This document shows, piece by piece, positions 8,851 through 18,136 of a stretch of DNA of 64,000 bases. Location: assembly GCA_937901255.1 (NCBI GenBank), contig CALCHN010000067.1, forward strand, positions 29,490 through 93,489. Reading direction: 5' to 3'. Every line of letters begins with the position of its first letter. The stretch's first letter is position 1. Position numbers and translations under genes: made by a program. Below the pieces are notes generated by a model. It saw nothing but the letters and a program-made list of their open reading frames with translations. It had not been told where the DNA came from and ran no database searches. The stretch comes from an uncultured Flavobacteriales bacterium (lineage in GTDB: Bacteria; Bacteroidota; Bacteroidia; Flavobacteriales_E; Vicingaceae).

Positions 8851-9480
8851 TCAATAACCCTCATCATTTTCAATGGTATTCAATACTGGTAAATGGATGT
8901 GGAACTTTACTGCTACTAATCTGGCTAAAATAACAACAAACGCTGCAATTAGCTCTGTTACTGTAATAGGAACGCTAAAGTGAATACAAATAAAATAGAC
9001 AACTCCTCCAGCTACACATGCTAGTGCATAAATATCTTTTCGCAATAATAAAGGCACTTCGTTTAGTAAAACATCTCTAATTACACCTCCTAAAGAGCCG
9101 GTAATTGCTCCCATTAATATACAAACCCAAAATGGAAAGTCTGCTTCTACACTTTTGCTAATGCCTACAATTGTAAATAAGCCCAGCCCAATGGCATCAA
9201 ATAAAAATAAGGTATTGCCCCATTTAAATAGTTTATCTTTAAATAAGATGGTGATTAGCAGTGCTACGCCTGTTGTTATAAAATATTTGCTGTCTAACAT
9301 CCAAAAAGGAGTAGTATCTAATAATACATCTCTGGCTGTTCCTCCACCAATAGCGGTTACCAGTCCAATTATGTAGGCACCAAACCAATCTATTTGTTTA
9401 CGAGAGGCTAATCTGATGCCGCTTATCGCAAAAACAAAAGTTCCTATTAAGTCGAGTAAATTGGTTAGGATTTCTTCCAA
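8851..9480 (-). CDS. Trimeric intracellular cation (TRIC)-type channel, UPF0126
   Basis: A 209-residue inner-membrane protein with seven hydrophobic segments arranged as an internal repeat. Each half carries the family motif: GGGTARDVLLD near residue 46 and GGVIRDVLLNE near 132. UPF0126/TRIC homologues are homotrimeric potassium-permeable channels in bacteria and archaea; the physiological role of the bacterial ones is unsettled, and some act in amino-acid uptake. The gene is flanked by a codirectional M23 peptidase upstream (34 bases) and rpmH downstream. It may be co-transcribed with the peptidase gene. The family call is firm. Confidence 0.85.
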   Translation of the reverse strand: MEEILTNLLDLIGTFVFAISGIRLASRKQIDWFGAYIIGLVTAIGGGTARDVLLDTTPFWMLDSKYFITTGVALLITILFKDKLFKWGNTLFLFDAIGLGLFTIVGISKSVEADFPFWVCILMGAITGSLGGVIRDVLLNEVPLLLRKDIYALACVAGGVVYFICIHFSVPITVTELIAAFVVILARLVAVKFHIHLPVLNTIENDEGY

Positions 9481-9514
9481 AGTAGTTGTAGTTAGTTAGC
9501 AATTTACAAATCGC

Positions 9515-10486
9515 TTAGTCCATAGATTGAGTTGGAGCATTAGATAGCTCCACCATTTTAGCAAACTCTTCGGGTGATAAGTCGTTGAAATAAAAACTTA
9601 CTGGGTTTACAGGAATATCATTTTTTCTCACTTCGTAATGGCAGTGCGGACCAGCAGATAAGCCTGTGTTTCCTACATATCCTATAATATCACCTCTATT
9701 TACTTTTTCGCCTTCTTTAACTTTTATTTTACTCATGTGAGCATACAACGTAACATAACCATAACCATGGTCAATTCTTACGTGATTTCCGTAGCCACTT
9801 GCTTTGTTATCTGCCTGAATAACTGTTCCTTTACCTGTTGCATAAATTGGCGTTCCTATAGGAGCAGTAAAGTCCATCCCTGCATGAAATTTAGTATATT
9901 TTAAAATAGGATGTGTTCTCATGCCGTAACCACTCGCCATTCTGGTCAAGTCTTCATTATGTACTGGTTGAATGGCAGGAATAGATTCCAACATTTTCTC
10001 TTTGTTTTTAGCCATTTTAAAAACTTCATCAAAAGATTTAGATTGGATATATAGTTGTTTGGAAAGTTGGTCTATTTTTTTTGCTGTAGAAATAATCAAA
10101 TCAGCATCAGAAAAATTTTCTAATTCTTCATATCTGTTTACACCACCAATACCTGCTTTTCTAATTTCTGCGGGAATAGGTTCTGCTTCAAAAATTACAC
10201 GATAAATATTATCATCTCTTTTCTGAACATCCTCAACAACAACGGCTAGTTTTTCTAACTTTTTGTTCAACAATTCATATTGTGCAAGCAATTCGGCATT
10301 TCTAATTTTAAGCTTCTTTTCTTTTGGAGAATCTACAAAAGAATAGGTAACCGCATAAATGGCTACACCAAAAACCAAACTAGCTCCTAAAAAATACAAT
10401 GCCCTTGAAAGTTTTTGTCTCCAAGTAAGCTTAATTTTATCGTAGCTTAAGGTATGCGGATTATATCTGTATTTTACTTTTGCCAT
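9515..10486 (-). CDS. M23 family metallopeptidase (LytM domain) with membrane anchor and coiled coil
   Basis: 323 residues: a short cytoplasmic N-terminus, one transmembrane helix at about residues 30-50 (ALYFLGASLVFGVAIYAVTY), a coiled-coil stretch (about 55-170), then a LytM/M23 domain. The zinc ligands are visible: HAGMD (His and Asp) and HCHYEV (His-x-His), plus YGYVTLYAHMS. M23 enzymes cut peptidoglycan cross-links or activate amidases, and the fold here points to the periplasm. It is divergent from alaS, an arrangement I recall from other Flavobacteriia. A TATTTTTG element (10548-10555) may be its -7 box. All four catalytic residues appear intact, so activity is likely. Confidence 0.9.
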   Translation of the reverse strand: MAKVKYRYNPHTLSYDKIKLTWRQKLSRALYFLGASLVFGVAIYAVTYSFVDSPKEKKLKIRNAELLAQYELLNKKLEKLAVVVEDVQKRDDNIYRVIFEAEPIPAEIRKAGIGGVNRYEELENFSDADLIISTAKKIDQLSKQLYIQSKSFDEVFKMAKNKEKMLESIPAIQPVHNEDLTRMASGYGMRTHPILKYTKFHAGMDFTAPIGTPIYATGKGTVIQADNKASGYGNHVRIDHGYGYVTLYAHMSKIKVKEGEKVNRGDIIGYVGNTGLSAGPHCHYEVRKNDIPVNPVSFYFNDLSPEEFAKMVELSNAPTQSMD

Positions 10487-10528
10487 TTATTTCTTTTTTT
10501 CGTTGATTATTTGAGAATCTCCAACGAA

Positions 10529-10555
10529 AAAATTTATGTAGTTTTGACAAAAATA
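10529..10555. promoter_or_regulatory. Divergent promoter region between the M23 gene and alaS
   Basis: The plus strand carries TAGTTTTG (10539-10546) inside a 19-base stretch identical to that upstream of the DUF4197 gene (2271-2289). The minus strand carries TATTTTTG (complement of 10548-10555) pointing at the M23 gene. A TTTG lies 25 bases before the plus element, which is longer than usual, so the -33 match is imperfect. Confidence 0.4.
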
Positions 10556-10673
10556 ACAAAAATGCCTTTACATGGTTTAAAAACGCTGCTTTTAGTAGTT
10601 TTTTAACATTTTTTAAAAGCATTTAAAACACTAAAAACAATCATTATCAATTAATTATATAATTCCTATATTT

Positions 10674-13463
10674 ATGAAGTCTCAAGAAATTCGTGAAACT
10701 TTTTTAACGTTTTTCAAACAAAAAAACCACAAAATTGTAGCTTCTGCTCCAATGGTAATTAAAAATGACCCTACGTTAATGTTTACCAATGCAGGAATGA
10801 ATCAGTTTAAAGATTTATTCTTAGGCAATTCTCCTATTGTGGATAAAAGAATTGCTGATACCCAAAAATGTTTGCGTGTTTCAGGTAAGCACAACGATTT
10901 AGAGGAAGTGGGTGTTGATACTTATCATCACACCATGTTTGAGATGTTGGGCAACTGGAGTTTTGGAGATTATTTTAAAAAAGAAGCGATAGAGTGGGCT
11001 TGGGAATTGTTAGTTGATGTTTATAAAATTGATAAAAACAGGTTGTATTTTACCGTTTTTGAAGGCGATGCAGAAGATGGAACTCCTGAAGATACGGAAG
11101 CTTTTGAGCTTTGGAAAGAGCTTTTGGAAAAAAACGGATTGACAACAGATAAAATTTTAAAAGCCAATAAAAAAGATAACTTTTGGGAAATGGGAGATAC
11201 AGGTCCTTGTGGTCCTTGTTCTGAAATTCATGTGGACATTAGAAGCGATGAAGAAATTTCTAAAATTCCTGGGAAAGACTTAGTAAATAACGACCATCCG
11301 CAAGTTATTGAAATTTGGAATTTAGTTTTTATGGAGTTTAACCGTATGGCTGATGGGAAATTAAAACCACTTCCTGCGAAACATGTGGACACAGGAATGG
11401 GATTTGAACGATTGGCAATGGTGTTGCAAGGTAAAAAATCGAATTACGATACTGATGTTTTTTCTCCATTAACCGACAAAATAGCTCAGATTTCGGGTAT
11501 TCCATATAAAAACTCATTAGATACACATTATAAAACAGATGTAGCCATTCGGGTTATTGCCGACCATGTGAGAGCAGTTGCTTTTTCTATTGCAGACGGA
11601 CAATTACCTTCAAACAATGGTGCTGGATACGTTATTCGTAGAATTTTAAGAAGAGCTATCAGATATGGTTACAGTTTCTTAAACCTTAAAGAGGCTTTTA
11701 TTTATGAGTTGGTAGAAATTTTAGCTCAACAAATGGGAACATTTTTCCCTGAATTGGTTAATCAACAAGAAATTATTACTAAAGTAATTAAAGAAGAAGA
11801 AGATAGCTTTTTGCGTACGCTAGATAAAGGCATTTCTCGATTTGAAAATTATATTGCAACAGCAACATCAAAAACCATTGATGGGAAGTTTGCTTTTGAA
11901 TTGTATGATACTTTTGGTTTTCCTATAGATTTAACTCAATTGATGGCAACTGAAAATGGTTTTAAAGTAGATATGGACGCTTTTAACAAAGAGTTAGATG
12001 AACAAAAAAATCGCTCTAGAGCTGCTACCAAAATTGAAACAGGAGATTGGGTTACTGTTCAAGATGCTTCAGGAACTGAATTTATTGGTTACGATAATTT
12101 AGAAAGCGAAACAAAAGTTGTAAGCTATAGAAAAATTAAAGCTAAGGATAAAGAACAATATCAATTGGTATTAGAAAAAACACCATTTTATCCAGAAGGT
12201 GGAGGTCAAGTAGGTGACAAAGGTTTTTTAGAAGTAAACGGTAAGAAAATAGCTGTTTTAGATACTAAAAAAGAGAACAATCTAATTGTTCATTTTACCA
12301 AAGAATTGCCTGAAGATGTTATGGCACCTGTAAAAGCTGTTGTTAGTAACGATAGAAAACTAACTGCTGCTAATCACTCAGCCACACACTTATTACACCA
12401 AGCACTTAGAACAATTTTGGGTACGCATGTAGAACAAAAAGGCTCGTTGGTAAATGCCGACTATTTGCGTTTCGATTTTTCTCATTTCCAAAAAGTAAGT
12501 GAAGAAGAATTGCAACAAATAGAAGCTTTTGTGAATGAAAAAATTAATGCTGCTATTGCATTAAACGAACACAGAGAAATTCCGATAGAAGAAGCTGAAG
12601 AGCAAGGAGCTATGATGTTGTTTGGAGAAAAGTATGGCGATAAAGTGCGTATGATTCAGTTTGGAGATTCTAAAGAATTGTGTGGAGGAATTCATGTAAA
12701 CAATACTCAAAATATTGAGTTGTTTAAAATCACTTCTGAAGGCTCTGTTGCAGCAGGAATTAGAAGGATTGAAGCAGTTACATCAAAAGGCGCAGCGAAC
12801 TATTTAAAAGAAAAAATAGATACCATAACCAAACATCCACTATCAGGATTAGTGAGTGATGAAATTATTAACAAAATAAATATTGTTCAAAACAACTTGC
12901 TTCAACAATATGTTAAAGTAAGCGACATGCCTGTTTTAAACATTATTTCTCCTTCAAATGGTTCGCTACAAATAGATGTGTTGAGTAATGCAATTGTAGA
13001 TTTTACAAAAATTAAGTTGGATGCGGCTATTATTGATGAATTGAATAACATCAAAAAAGCCATGCTTAAAGAAGAAGAACAAAAAGGCAAAGAGCAAGCA
13101 AAAGCTATTAAAGAACAATTATTAACTGAAGTTAAAAATATTAATGGAGTTAATGTTATTACTAAAAAATTAACTGCAGTTGACGCAGCAACCTTAAAAG
13201 ATTTGGCTTTTCAGTTGAATGCCCAGATAGATAATTTATATTTGGTATTGGGTGCAGAAATTAATGGAAAACCGAACTTAACCATTGCTATTTCTGATAA
13301 TTTAGCTACCGAAAGAAAATTACATGCAGGCAATATAATTAGAGAAGCAGCTAAAGAAATGCAAGGCGGTGGTGGTGGTCAGCCATTTTTTGCAACAGCA
13401 GGTGGAGCCAACCTAAACGGTTTAGATGCAGCTATGGAAAAAGCATTAGCAGTATTAAATTAA
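10674..13463 (+). CDS. alaS: Alanine--tRNA ligase
   Basis: A class II synthetase charging tRNA-Ala, cytoplasmic and essential. Domains in order: the catalytic core with FTNAGMNQFKDLFLG and the tRNA-binding region (about 1-460); the editing domain, whose zinc site is split between HSATHLLHQ (about residue 566) and CGGIH (about 670); and a C-terminal DHHA1-like oligomerisation domain ending in the Gly-rich EMQGGGGGQPFFATAGG. At 929 residues it is slightly longer than typical bacterial AlaRS (about 870-880), with the extra length in the middle and C-terminal parts. It is divergent from the M23 gene and leads a probable operon with the DUF6702 and M1 genes. Motifs are complete. Confidence 0.97.
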   Translation: MKSQEIRETFLTFFKQKNHKIVASAPMVIKNDPTLMFTNAGMNQFKDLFLGNSPIVDKRIADTQKCLRVSGKHNDLEEVGVDTYHHTMFEMLGNWSFGDYFKKEAIEWAWELLVDVYKIDKNRLYFTVFEGDAEDGTPEDTEAFELWKELLEKNGLTTDKILKANKKDNFWEMGDTGPCGPCSEIHVDIRSDEEISKIPGKDLVNNDHPQVIEIWNLVFMEFNRMADGKLKPLPAKHVDTGMGFERLAMVLQGKKSNYDTDVFSPLTDKIAQISGIPYKNSLDTHYKTDVAIRVIADHVRAVAFSIADGQLPSNNGAGYVIRRILRRAIRYGYSFLNLKEAFIYELVEILAQQMGTFFPELVNQQEIITKVIKEEEDSFLRTLDKGISRFENYIATATSKTIDGKFAFELYDTFGFPIDLTQLMATENGFKVDMDAFNKELDEQKNRSRAATKIETGDWVTVQDASGTEFIGYDNLESETKVVSYRKIKAKDKEQYQLVLEKTPFYPEGGGQVGDKGFLEVNGKKIAVLDTKKENNLIVHFTKELPEDVMAPVKAVVSNDRKLTAANHSATHLLHQALRTILGTHVEQKGSLVNADYLRFDFSHFQKVSEEELQQIEAFVNEKINAAIALNEHREIPIEEAEEQGAMMLFGEKYGDKVRMIQFGDSKELCGGIHVNNTQNIELFKITSEGSVAAGIRRIEAVTSKGAANYLKEKIDTITKHPLSGLVSDEIINKINIVQNNLLQQYVKVSDMPVLNIISPSNGSLQIDVLSNAIVDFTKIKLDAAIIDELNNIKKAMLKEEEQKGKEQAKAIKEQLLTEVKNINGVNVITKKLTAVDAATLKDLAFQLNAQIDNLYLVLGAEINGKPNLTIAISDNLATERKLHAGNIIREAAKEMQGGGGGQPFFATAGGANLNGLDAAMEKALAVLN

Positions 13464-13491
13464 TGCTTAATTTAGCACTTCATTTTTTTTC

Positions 13492-13995
13492 ATGAAGAAT
13501 TTCATTTATATAGCACTAGTAGTACTTTTGGTCAGTTTTGTACCGCATAAGTATTATGTATCTATCACAGAAATTAACTTCAATGAAAAAGAACAATTGT
13601 TTGAAGCTTCTATTAAGTTTATTGGTCACGATTTAGAATACGCCTTAGAAAAAGAAGGTCATCCTGAATTACATCTTGGCACAGAAAAAGAACATGAAAA
13701 AGCTAACGAAATCATTTTTAATTTCATCAAAAAACATGTTGAGATTATTGTAAATGATAAAGCTGTTGACATTCACTTTTTCGGAAAAGAAGTTAGAGCA
13801 GATGATGATATCTTGGTTTATTTTACTTCATCGCCAATAGAATCAATAAATTCTGTAGAAGTAAAATCTACCATCTTAAATAATTATTTTGAAGAACATG
13901 TAAACATCATCTACCTTACAGTAGGTGAACAACGTTTTAATTTTAGATTAAACGACTATAAAAAATCAGAAAAACATCAAATAAAACAGGAATGA
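13492..13995 (+). CDS. DUF6702 family protein
   Basis: A 167-residue protein with an N-terminal hydrophobic segment ending in VSFVPHKYYVS, where the His-Lys-Tyr-Tyr-Val stretch and the following ITEINFNEKEQLFEASIKFI are typical of the Bacteroidota DUF6702 family. This family is usually met next to an M1 peptidase gene. The rest is predicted beta-rich, with a probable extracytoplasmic location. It overlaps the M1 peptidase gene by four bases (ATGA), so the two are translationally coupled and likely act in the same compartment. The biochemical role is unknown. Confidence 0.8.
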   Translation: MKNFIYIALVVLLVSFVPHKYYVSITEINFNEKEQLFEASIKFIGHDLEYALEKEGHPELHLGTEKEHEKANEIIFNFIKKHVEIIVNDKAVDIHFFGKEVRADDDILVYFTSSPIESINSVEVKSTILNNYFEEHVNIIYLTVGEQRFNFRLNDYKKSEKHQIKQE

Positions 13996-16325
13996 TACGA
14001 ATTACTTTAGCATTAATATTAGTAAGTGCATTTGGTACTATTAACGCACAAGAAAACACCAATAAAAACAAATTCAGACAGTTAAAAGAAGAATTTGCTA
14101 CTCCTAATATTTACAGAACAGCTTCTGGTGCTCCTGGTCATGGATATTATCAGCAAAAAGCAGATTATATTATTGATATTACTTTGGATGATAAAGCACA
14201 AAAGATTTACGGTAAAGAAACGGTAACCTACAAAAATAACTCTCCTGATAAATTGGAATACCTTTGGGTTCAGCTTGATCAAAACATGAGAGCTCAGGAT
14301 TCTGATACCAAACTAATTGAGACAGGAAACATTAATGAAAAGATGTCTTTTAAGCAAATTGCTGATTTGCACAACAATTTTGATGGTGGTTTTAAATTAG
14401 ATTATGTTAAAGATGTATCAGGAAAAGATTTGCCTGTAACCATTAACAAAACCATGATGAGAATAGATATGCCCAAACCATTAATGCCTGGAGCAAGCTA
14501 TACATTCAAAATAAAATGGTGGTATAACATTAATGATAGAGACGAAATTGGTGGTCGCTCGGGCTATGAATATTTTGAAGAAGACAGCAATTATTTATAC
14601 ACCATTGCTCAGTTTTACCCTAGAATGGCGGTTTATAACGAAGTAGAAGGCTGGCAACACAAACAATTTTTAGGAAGAGGAGAGTTTACCTTGCCTTTCG
14701 GAGATTTTAAAGTAAACATTACAGCTCCTGCTGACCATGTGATTGCATCAACAGGAACATTAACCAATGCTAATAGTGTACTTACTTCCGAGCAAAGAAA
14801 AAGATTTGCTGCAGCTCAAAATGAATACAAGCAACCAGTAATTATTATTACTCAAGAAGAAGCTGAAAAGAATGAAAAATCTAGGTCTAACGAGACCAAA
14901 ACATGGAGTTTTAGTGCTAGTAATGTTAGAGACTTTGCTTTTGCTTCATCAAGAAAATTTATTTGGGATGCCATGGCTGTTGATTTAGGAGATAAAAAAA
15001 GTTTGGCAATGAGCTACTATCCTAAAGAAGGAAACCCGCTTTGGGAGCAATACAGTACAAAAGTGGTAGCGCATACGTTGAAAAGCTATTCAAATCACAC
15101 CATTACTTATCCTTATCCAGTAGCCATTTCGGTTCACTCTAAAAGAATTGGAATGGAATACCCAATGATTTGTTTTAATGGCGGAAGACCAGAACCGGAC
15201 GGTACCTATTCTGAAAGAACAAAATATGCTATGATTGGCGTAATTATCCATGAAGTGGGACATAATTTTTTTCCTATGATTATAAACTCTGATGAAAGAC
15301 AATGGACTTGGATGGATGAGGGTTTAAATACTTTTACACAATACTTGTGTGAGCAAGAATGGGAAAGAGATTATCCTTCTCGTAGAGGTCCTGCTCATAA
15401 AATTGTTGACTATATGAAAGGAGATAAAGAATACATTTCTCCTATTATGACTAACTCAGAATCTATTTTCCAATTTGGTAATAACGCCTATGGAAAGCCT
15501 GCTACTGCTCTTAATATTTTAAGAGAAACTGTGATGGGAAGAGAATTATTTGATTTTGCTTTTAAAACCTATGCCGAAAGATGGAAATTTAAACATCCAA
15601 CACCTGAAGATTTTTTCAGAACTATGGAAGATGCTTCTGCTGTTGACTTAGATTGGTTTTGGAGAGGTTGGTTTTACACTACCGACCATGTAGATATTGC
15701 CATCAAAAATGTAGAATGGTTTAAAATAGATTCTAAAAATCCGGAAGTAGAAAAAGCCATTCAGAAAGAAATGAAAGCTAATGAACAGAAAGGAATTGGT
15801 GAAATAAGAAATGCTAAAGAAGTAAAAGAAACCTACGAAGAACAAGATCCTTCTATAATGGATTTTTATGATAAGTATGATCCTTTTGAAGTAAATTTAA
15901 TAGATAAAGTGGATTATCAAAAATATTTAGCCAACCTTAATGAAAAAGATGTTGCTATTTTAAATTCGAAATACAATTATTACACGGTAAGTTTTGAAAG
16001 TGTTGGAGGATTAGTAATGCCACTTATTCTTCAGTTTATTTTTACCGATGGCTCTAAAGAAGTAATTAGAATTCCTGCAGAAATTTGGAAAATGAATCAC
16101 AAAAATGTTTCTAAAGTATTTTTCTTTGAAAAAGAATTGGCAGGGATAGAATTAGATCCATTTTTAGAAACAGCAGATGTTGATTTAAGCAACAACAATT
16201 GGCCTCCAAAAATGCAACCTAGTAAGTTTGAACTTTATGAAAGAAAAGCTTACAATTGGGGAGGTTACGGTGAGAACCCTATGCAAAGAGCCAAAAAGAA
16301 TGAAGAGCTGAAAAACAAGCAATAA
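13992..16325 (+). CDS. M1 family metallopeptidase
   Basis: A secreted zinc aminopeptidase-like enzyme of 777 residues. A signal peptide (residues 1-19, ending INAQ) sends it across the inner membrane. The gluzincin site is HEVGH (His420, Glu421, His424) with the third ligand Glu443 in MDEGLN, the spacing expected for HEXXH-x18-E. The N-terminal half holds the beta-sandwich that precedes the catalytic domain in M1 enzymes. The C-terminal part (from about 590) is a long region with GYGENPMQRAKK at the end. It overlaps the DUF6702 gene by four bases and ends at a repeat-filled gap. The peptidase call is firm; substrates are unknown. Confidence 0.92.
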   Translation: MIRITLALILVSAFGTINAQENTNKNKFRQLKEEFATPNIYRTASGAPGHGYYQQKADYIIDITLDDKAQKIYGKETVTYKNNSPDKLEYLWVQLDQNMRAQDSDTKLIETGNINEKMSFKQIADLHNNFDGGFKLDYVKDVSGKDLPVTINKTMMRIDMPKPLMPGASYTFKIKWWYNINDRDEIGGRSGYEYFEEDSNYLYTIAQFYPRMAVYNEVEGWQHKQFLGRGEFTLPFGDFKVNITAPADHVIASTGTLTNANSVLTSEQRKRFAAAQNEYKQPVIIITQEEAEKNEKSRSNETKTWSFSASNVRDFAFASSRKFIWDAMAVDLGDKKSLAMSYYPKEGNPLWEQYSTKVVAHTLKSYSNHTITYPYPVAISVHSKRIGMEYPMICFNGGRPEPDGTYSERTKYAMIGVIIHEVGHNFFPMIINSDERQWTWMDEGLNTFTQYLCEQEWERDYPSRRGPAHKIVDYMKGDKEYISPIMTNSESIFQFGNNAYGKPATALNILRETVMGRELFDFAFKTYAERWKFKHPTPEDFFRTMEDASAVDLDWFWRGWFYTTDHVDIAIKNVEWFKIDSKNPEVEKAIQKEMKANEQKGIGEIRNAKEVKETYEEQDPSIMDFYDKYDPFEVNLIDKVDYQKYLANLNEKDVAILNSKYNYYTVSFESVGGLVMPLILQFIFTDGSKEVIRIPAEIWKMNHKNVSKVFFFEKELAGIELDPFLETADVDLSNNNWPPKMQPSKFELYERKAYNWGGYGENPMQRAKKNEELKNKQ

Positions 16326-16817
16326 GAAAACAATCACAAAAAAGTTGGTGAGACTGTTGAAGGAAAGTTAATTGTTTTAGTTGATTAACACTTTTTTTTG
16401 TTCCGTAGGAACTATATTTTGGTAGTTTATACAAATAATAGGTAATAAAGTCCCGTAGGGACGGCATTTATTCATAGCATTCAAATACCTATTTTTCATC
16501 CTAGTCAACATCGAATTTATTTAACAAATCAAGATATCCTTCTCTCCATTCTTTTGTAATGATATTTACTATACCTTTTACAGCAAAAACAGTATTGATG
16601 GATGGTAATTTGTGTATAAGTATTTAAGTTCGTTGAGTTCGCAAGCTCGATTAGCATGGTTAATTATTAGTTTTTTAAAATATCGTCCCTACGGGACTTG
16701 ATGAACTGCAATGGTAATTATTACCAAAATATTGTCCCTACGGGACTTAATAGCTACAAAGAGAATTATTTTTTCTTATTTCAGTATAAAAGTATTATTT
16801 TCTTCTCCCCAACTTAT
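16326..16817. repeat. Gene-free gap with two inverted dimers of a GTCCCTACGGGAC palindrome
   Basis: Four copies of a short perfect palindrome lie here: GTTCCGTAGGAAC at 16400-16412, GTCCCGTAGGGAC at 16450-16462, and GTCCCTACGGGAC at 16685-16697 and 16734-16746. They form two pairs, each with start-to-start spacing of 49-50 bases, in opposite orientation. In each pair one copy is flanked by ACCAAAATAT. The arrangement resembles the paired REP (BIME) mosaics of enterobacteria. No convincing gene is seen in the gap; a 40-codon frame on the minus strand (about 16504-16623) has no start codon. Confidence 0.7.
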
Positions 16818-17429
16818 TTACTTGCCCTTTCCTTTTATATCAATATCTTGGATTTCGTTAAACCGTTCGATAATTTCTGCTGCATTAGCTTTTTCCAATT
16901 CAATTTCAACAAAGCAAGTTAGCTCGAAGTGTTGTTTGGTAACCGTTAATTGGTGCTGATTGATAAAAGCCATTATTGCCGACATCTTATCATAATTAAA
17001 TTCAATTTTATAAGTTTCAGTAAGTTTTTTAGTGATGATTTTGCCATTTTCCAACGCTTCTTTTGCAGCAGCTTTATAAGCATTTACTAATCCGCCAACA
17101 CCTAATTTTGTTCCACCAAAATAACGAACTACCACAATAGCAACATTGGTTAATTCTTTAGATAGTAATTGACCGTAAATGGGCGAGCCAGAAGAGTTTT
17201 TAGGTTCTCCATCATCACTATACCTGTATTGTTCGCCATTAATACCAAAGCGAAAAGCGTAGCAAAAATGTCGTCCGTTAGGATGTTCAGTTTTAATAAT
17301 GGATAATTGTTCTTTAAAGGAATTTTCGGAAAGAACTGGAAAAGCATAAGCTAAAAACTTGCTGCCCTTTTCCTTATACTCTCCTGTAGAAGAGTTACTT
17401 AATGTTAAATAACTTTCTTTATTTTCCAA
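16818..17429 (-). CDS. yigZ: YigZ/IMPACT family protein
   Basis: A 203-residue cytosolic protein with the conserved IMPACT-family N-terminal domain: KEKGSKFLAYAFPV near residue 18, YRYSDDGEPKNSSGSPI near 67, and VVRYFGGTKLGVGGL near 99. The C-terminal half is the ferredoxin-like DUF1949-type domain. YigZ homologues are conserved in most bacteria; eukaryotic IMPACT modulates GCN2 signalling, and the bacterial role is not settled. Its coding end approaches the palindromic repeat gap on the left. The gene appears to be transcribed alone. Confidence 0.88.
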   Translation of the reverse strand: MENKESYLTLSNSSTGEYKEKGSKFLAYAFPVLSENSFKEQLSIIKTEHPNGRHFCYAFRFGINGEQYRYSDDGEPKNSSGSPIYGQLLSKELTNVAIVVVRYFGGTKLGVGGLVNAYKAAAKEALENGKIITKKLTETYKIEFNYDKMSAIMAFINQHQLTVTKQHFELTCFVEIELEKANAAEIIERFNEIQDIDIKGKGK

Positions 17430-17522
17430 CTTTTTAAAAAATTTATGTATTTACAAAGTTGGCAATAGAAATCATTATCGCAAATTTTATTTGCGGTAAA
17501 TTAAATTAAAATGTCAATCAGC

Positions 17523-17693
17523 TTAGGCTTTCACTCTTTGTTTATTCTTCAGTGCTCTTAGTCTTCTTAAAGCCTCTAAATGTTCTTTTCTTTTTTTTTT
17601 CGGTTTGTAGTTTTTACTCATGATGTAAAGTACTCCGAAAATAGCTCCAAGGAACAATGCAGTAACTAGGAACAAGATTAAATTTGAGTCCAT
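17523..17693 (-). CDS. Small single-pass membrane protein, 56 residues
   Basis: A short frame with an ATG at 17693 and a TAA at 17523. The predicted protein starts MDSNLILFLVTALFLGAIFG, giving one transmembrane helix (residues about 4-26), and continues with a strongly basic tail (KKKRKEHLEALRRLRALKNK). The helix-then-basic layout predicts the N-terminus outside and the tail in the cytoplasm. The first residues after the helix include a run of Lys codons made of an A-tract of about ten, a possible frameshift-prone site. I do not recognise the family. The gene lies alone between yigZ and a nested palindrome. Confidence 0.6.
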   Translation of the reverse strand: MDSNLILFLVTALFLGAIFGVLYIMSKNYKPKKKRKEHLEALRRLRALKNKQRVKA

Positions 17694-18136
17694 AATGTTA
17701 GGTTTTAAGTGAAGCGATAGGTAGTCAATTCAACATTAAAACACAGTTTTTAGATAAATGAAATAAAAATTTCGACCAATCCTTAAATCTGTACTATGAA
17801 ACATATAACGTAAGTTTTTTTAAATTGTTACTTTTATACTTTATTATTTTATGAAACGACCGTGAATAAAAATTTATCAGACAGGAAAATGATTATTTGG
17901 GAGTTACATCTGACCGATAAAAAACAATGAGTATAAACTGATGAAAAAGCAAAATTTCACTTTCGGACAACTTTAACTCACCCCCAAGTTATCTTGCGAT
18001 AACTACTCCCCCTCTCTTTTGAAGAGAGGGGGTTAGGGGGTGAGTTGAGAGCGAAATTTCTTTCAATTGTAAAAATAGTTACTTTAATTATAGATAGTTA
18101 TGGAGCATTATCTGATTAAGAAACTGAGATAAACAT
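17694..18136. repeat. Gap before meaB with a nested multi-hairpin palindrome (17975-18046)
   Basis: An outer perfect 11-bp stem joins AACTCACCCCC (17975-17985) with GGGGGTGAGTT (18036-18046). Inside are two side-by-side hairpins: GTTATC/GATAAC (17988-17993, 17998-18003) and CCCCCTCTCTT/AAGAGAGGGGG (18008-18018, 18022-18032). The single strand could therefore fold into a three-way junction. A weaker continuation of pairing reaches out to about 17953 and 18060. The rest of the gap shows no gene. Confidence 0.75.

Noticed and set aside
16504..16623. A 40-codon minus-strand frame reading ...VFAVKGIVNIITKEWREGYL
   Set aside because: It lacks a start codon, is bounded by TAA and TAG, and I could not match it to a family. 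It may be a gene remnant, but the support is too thin to list.
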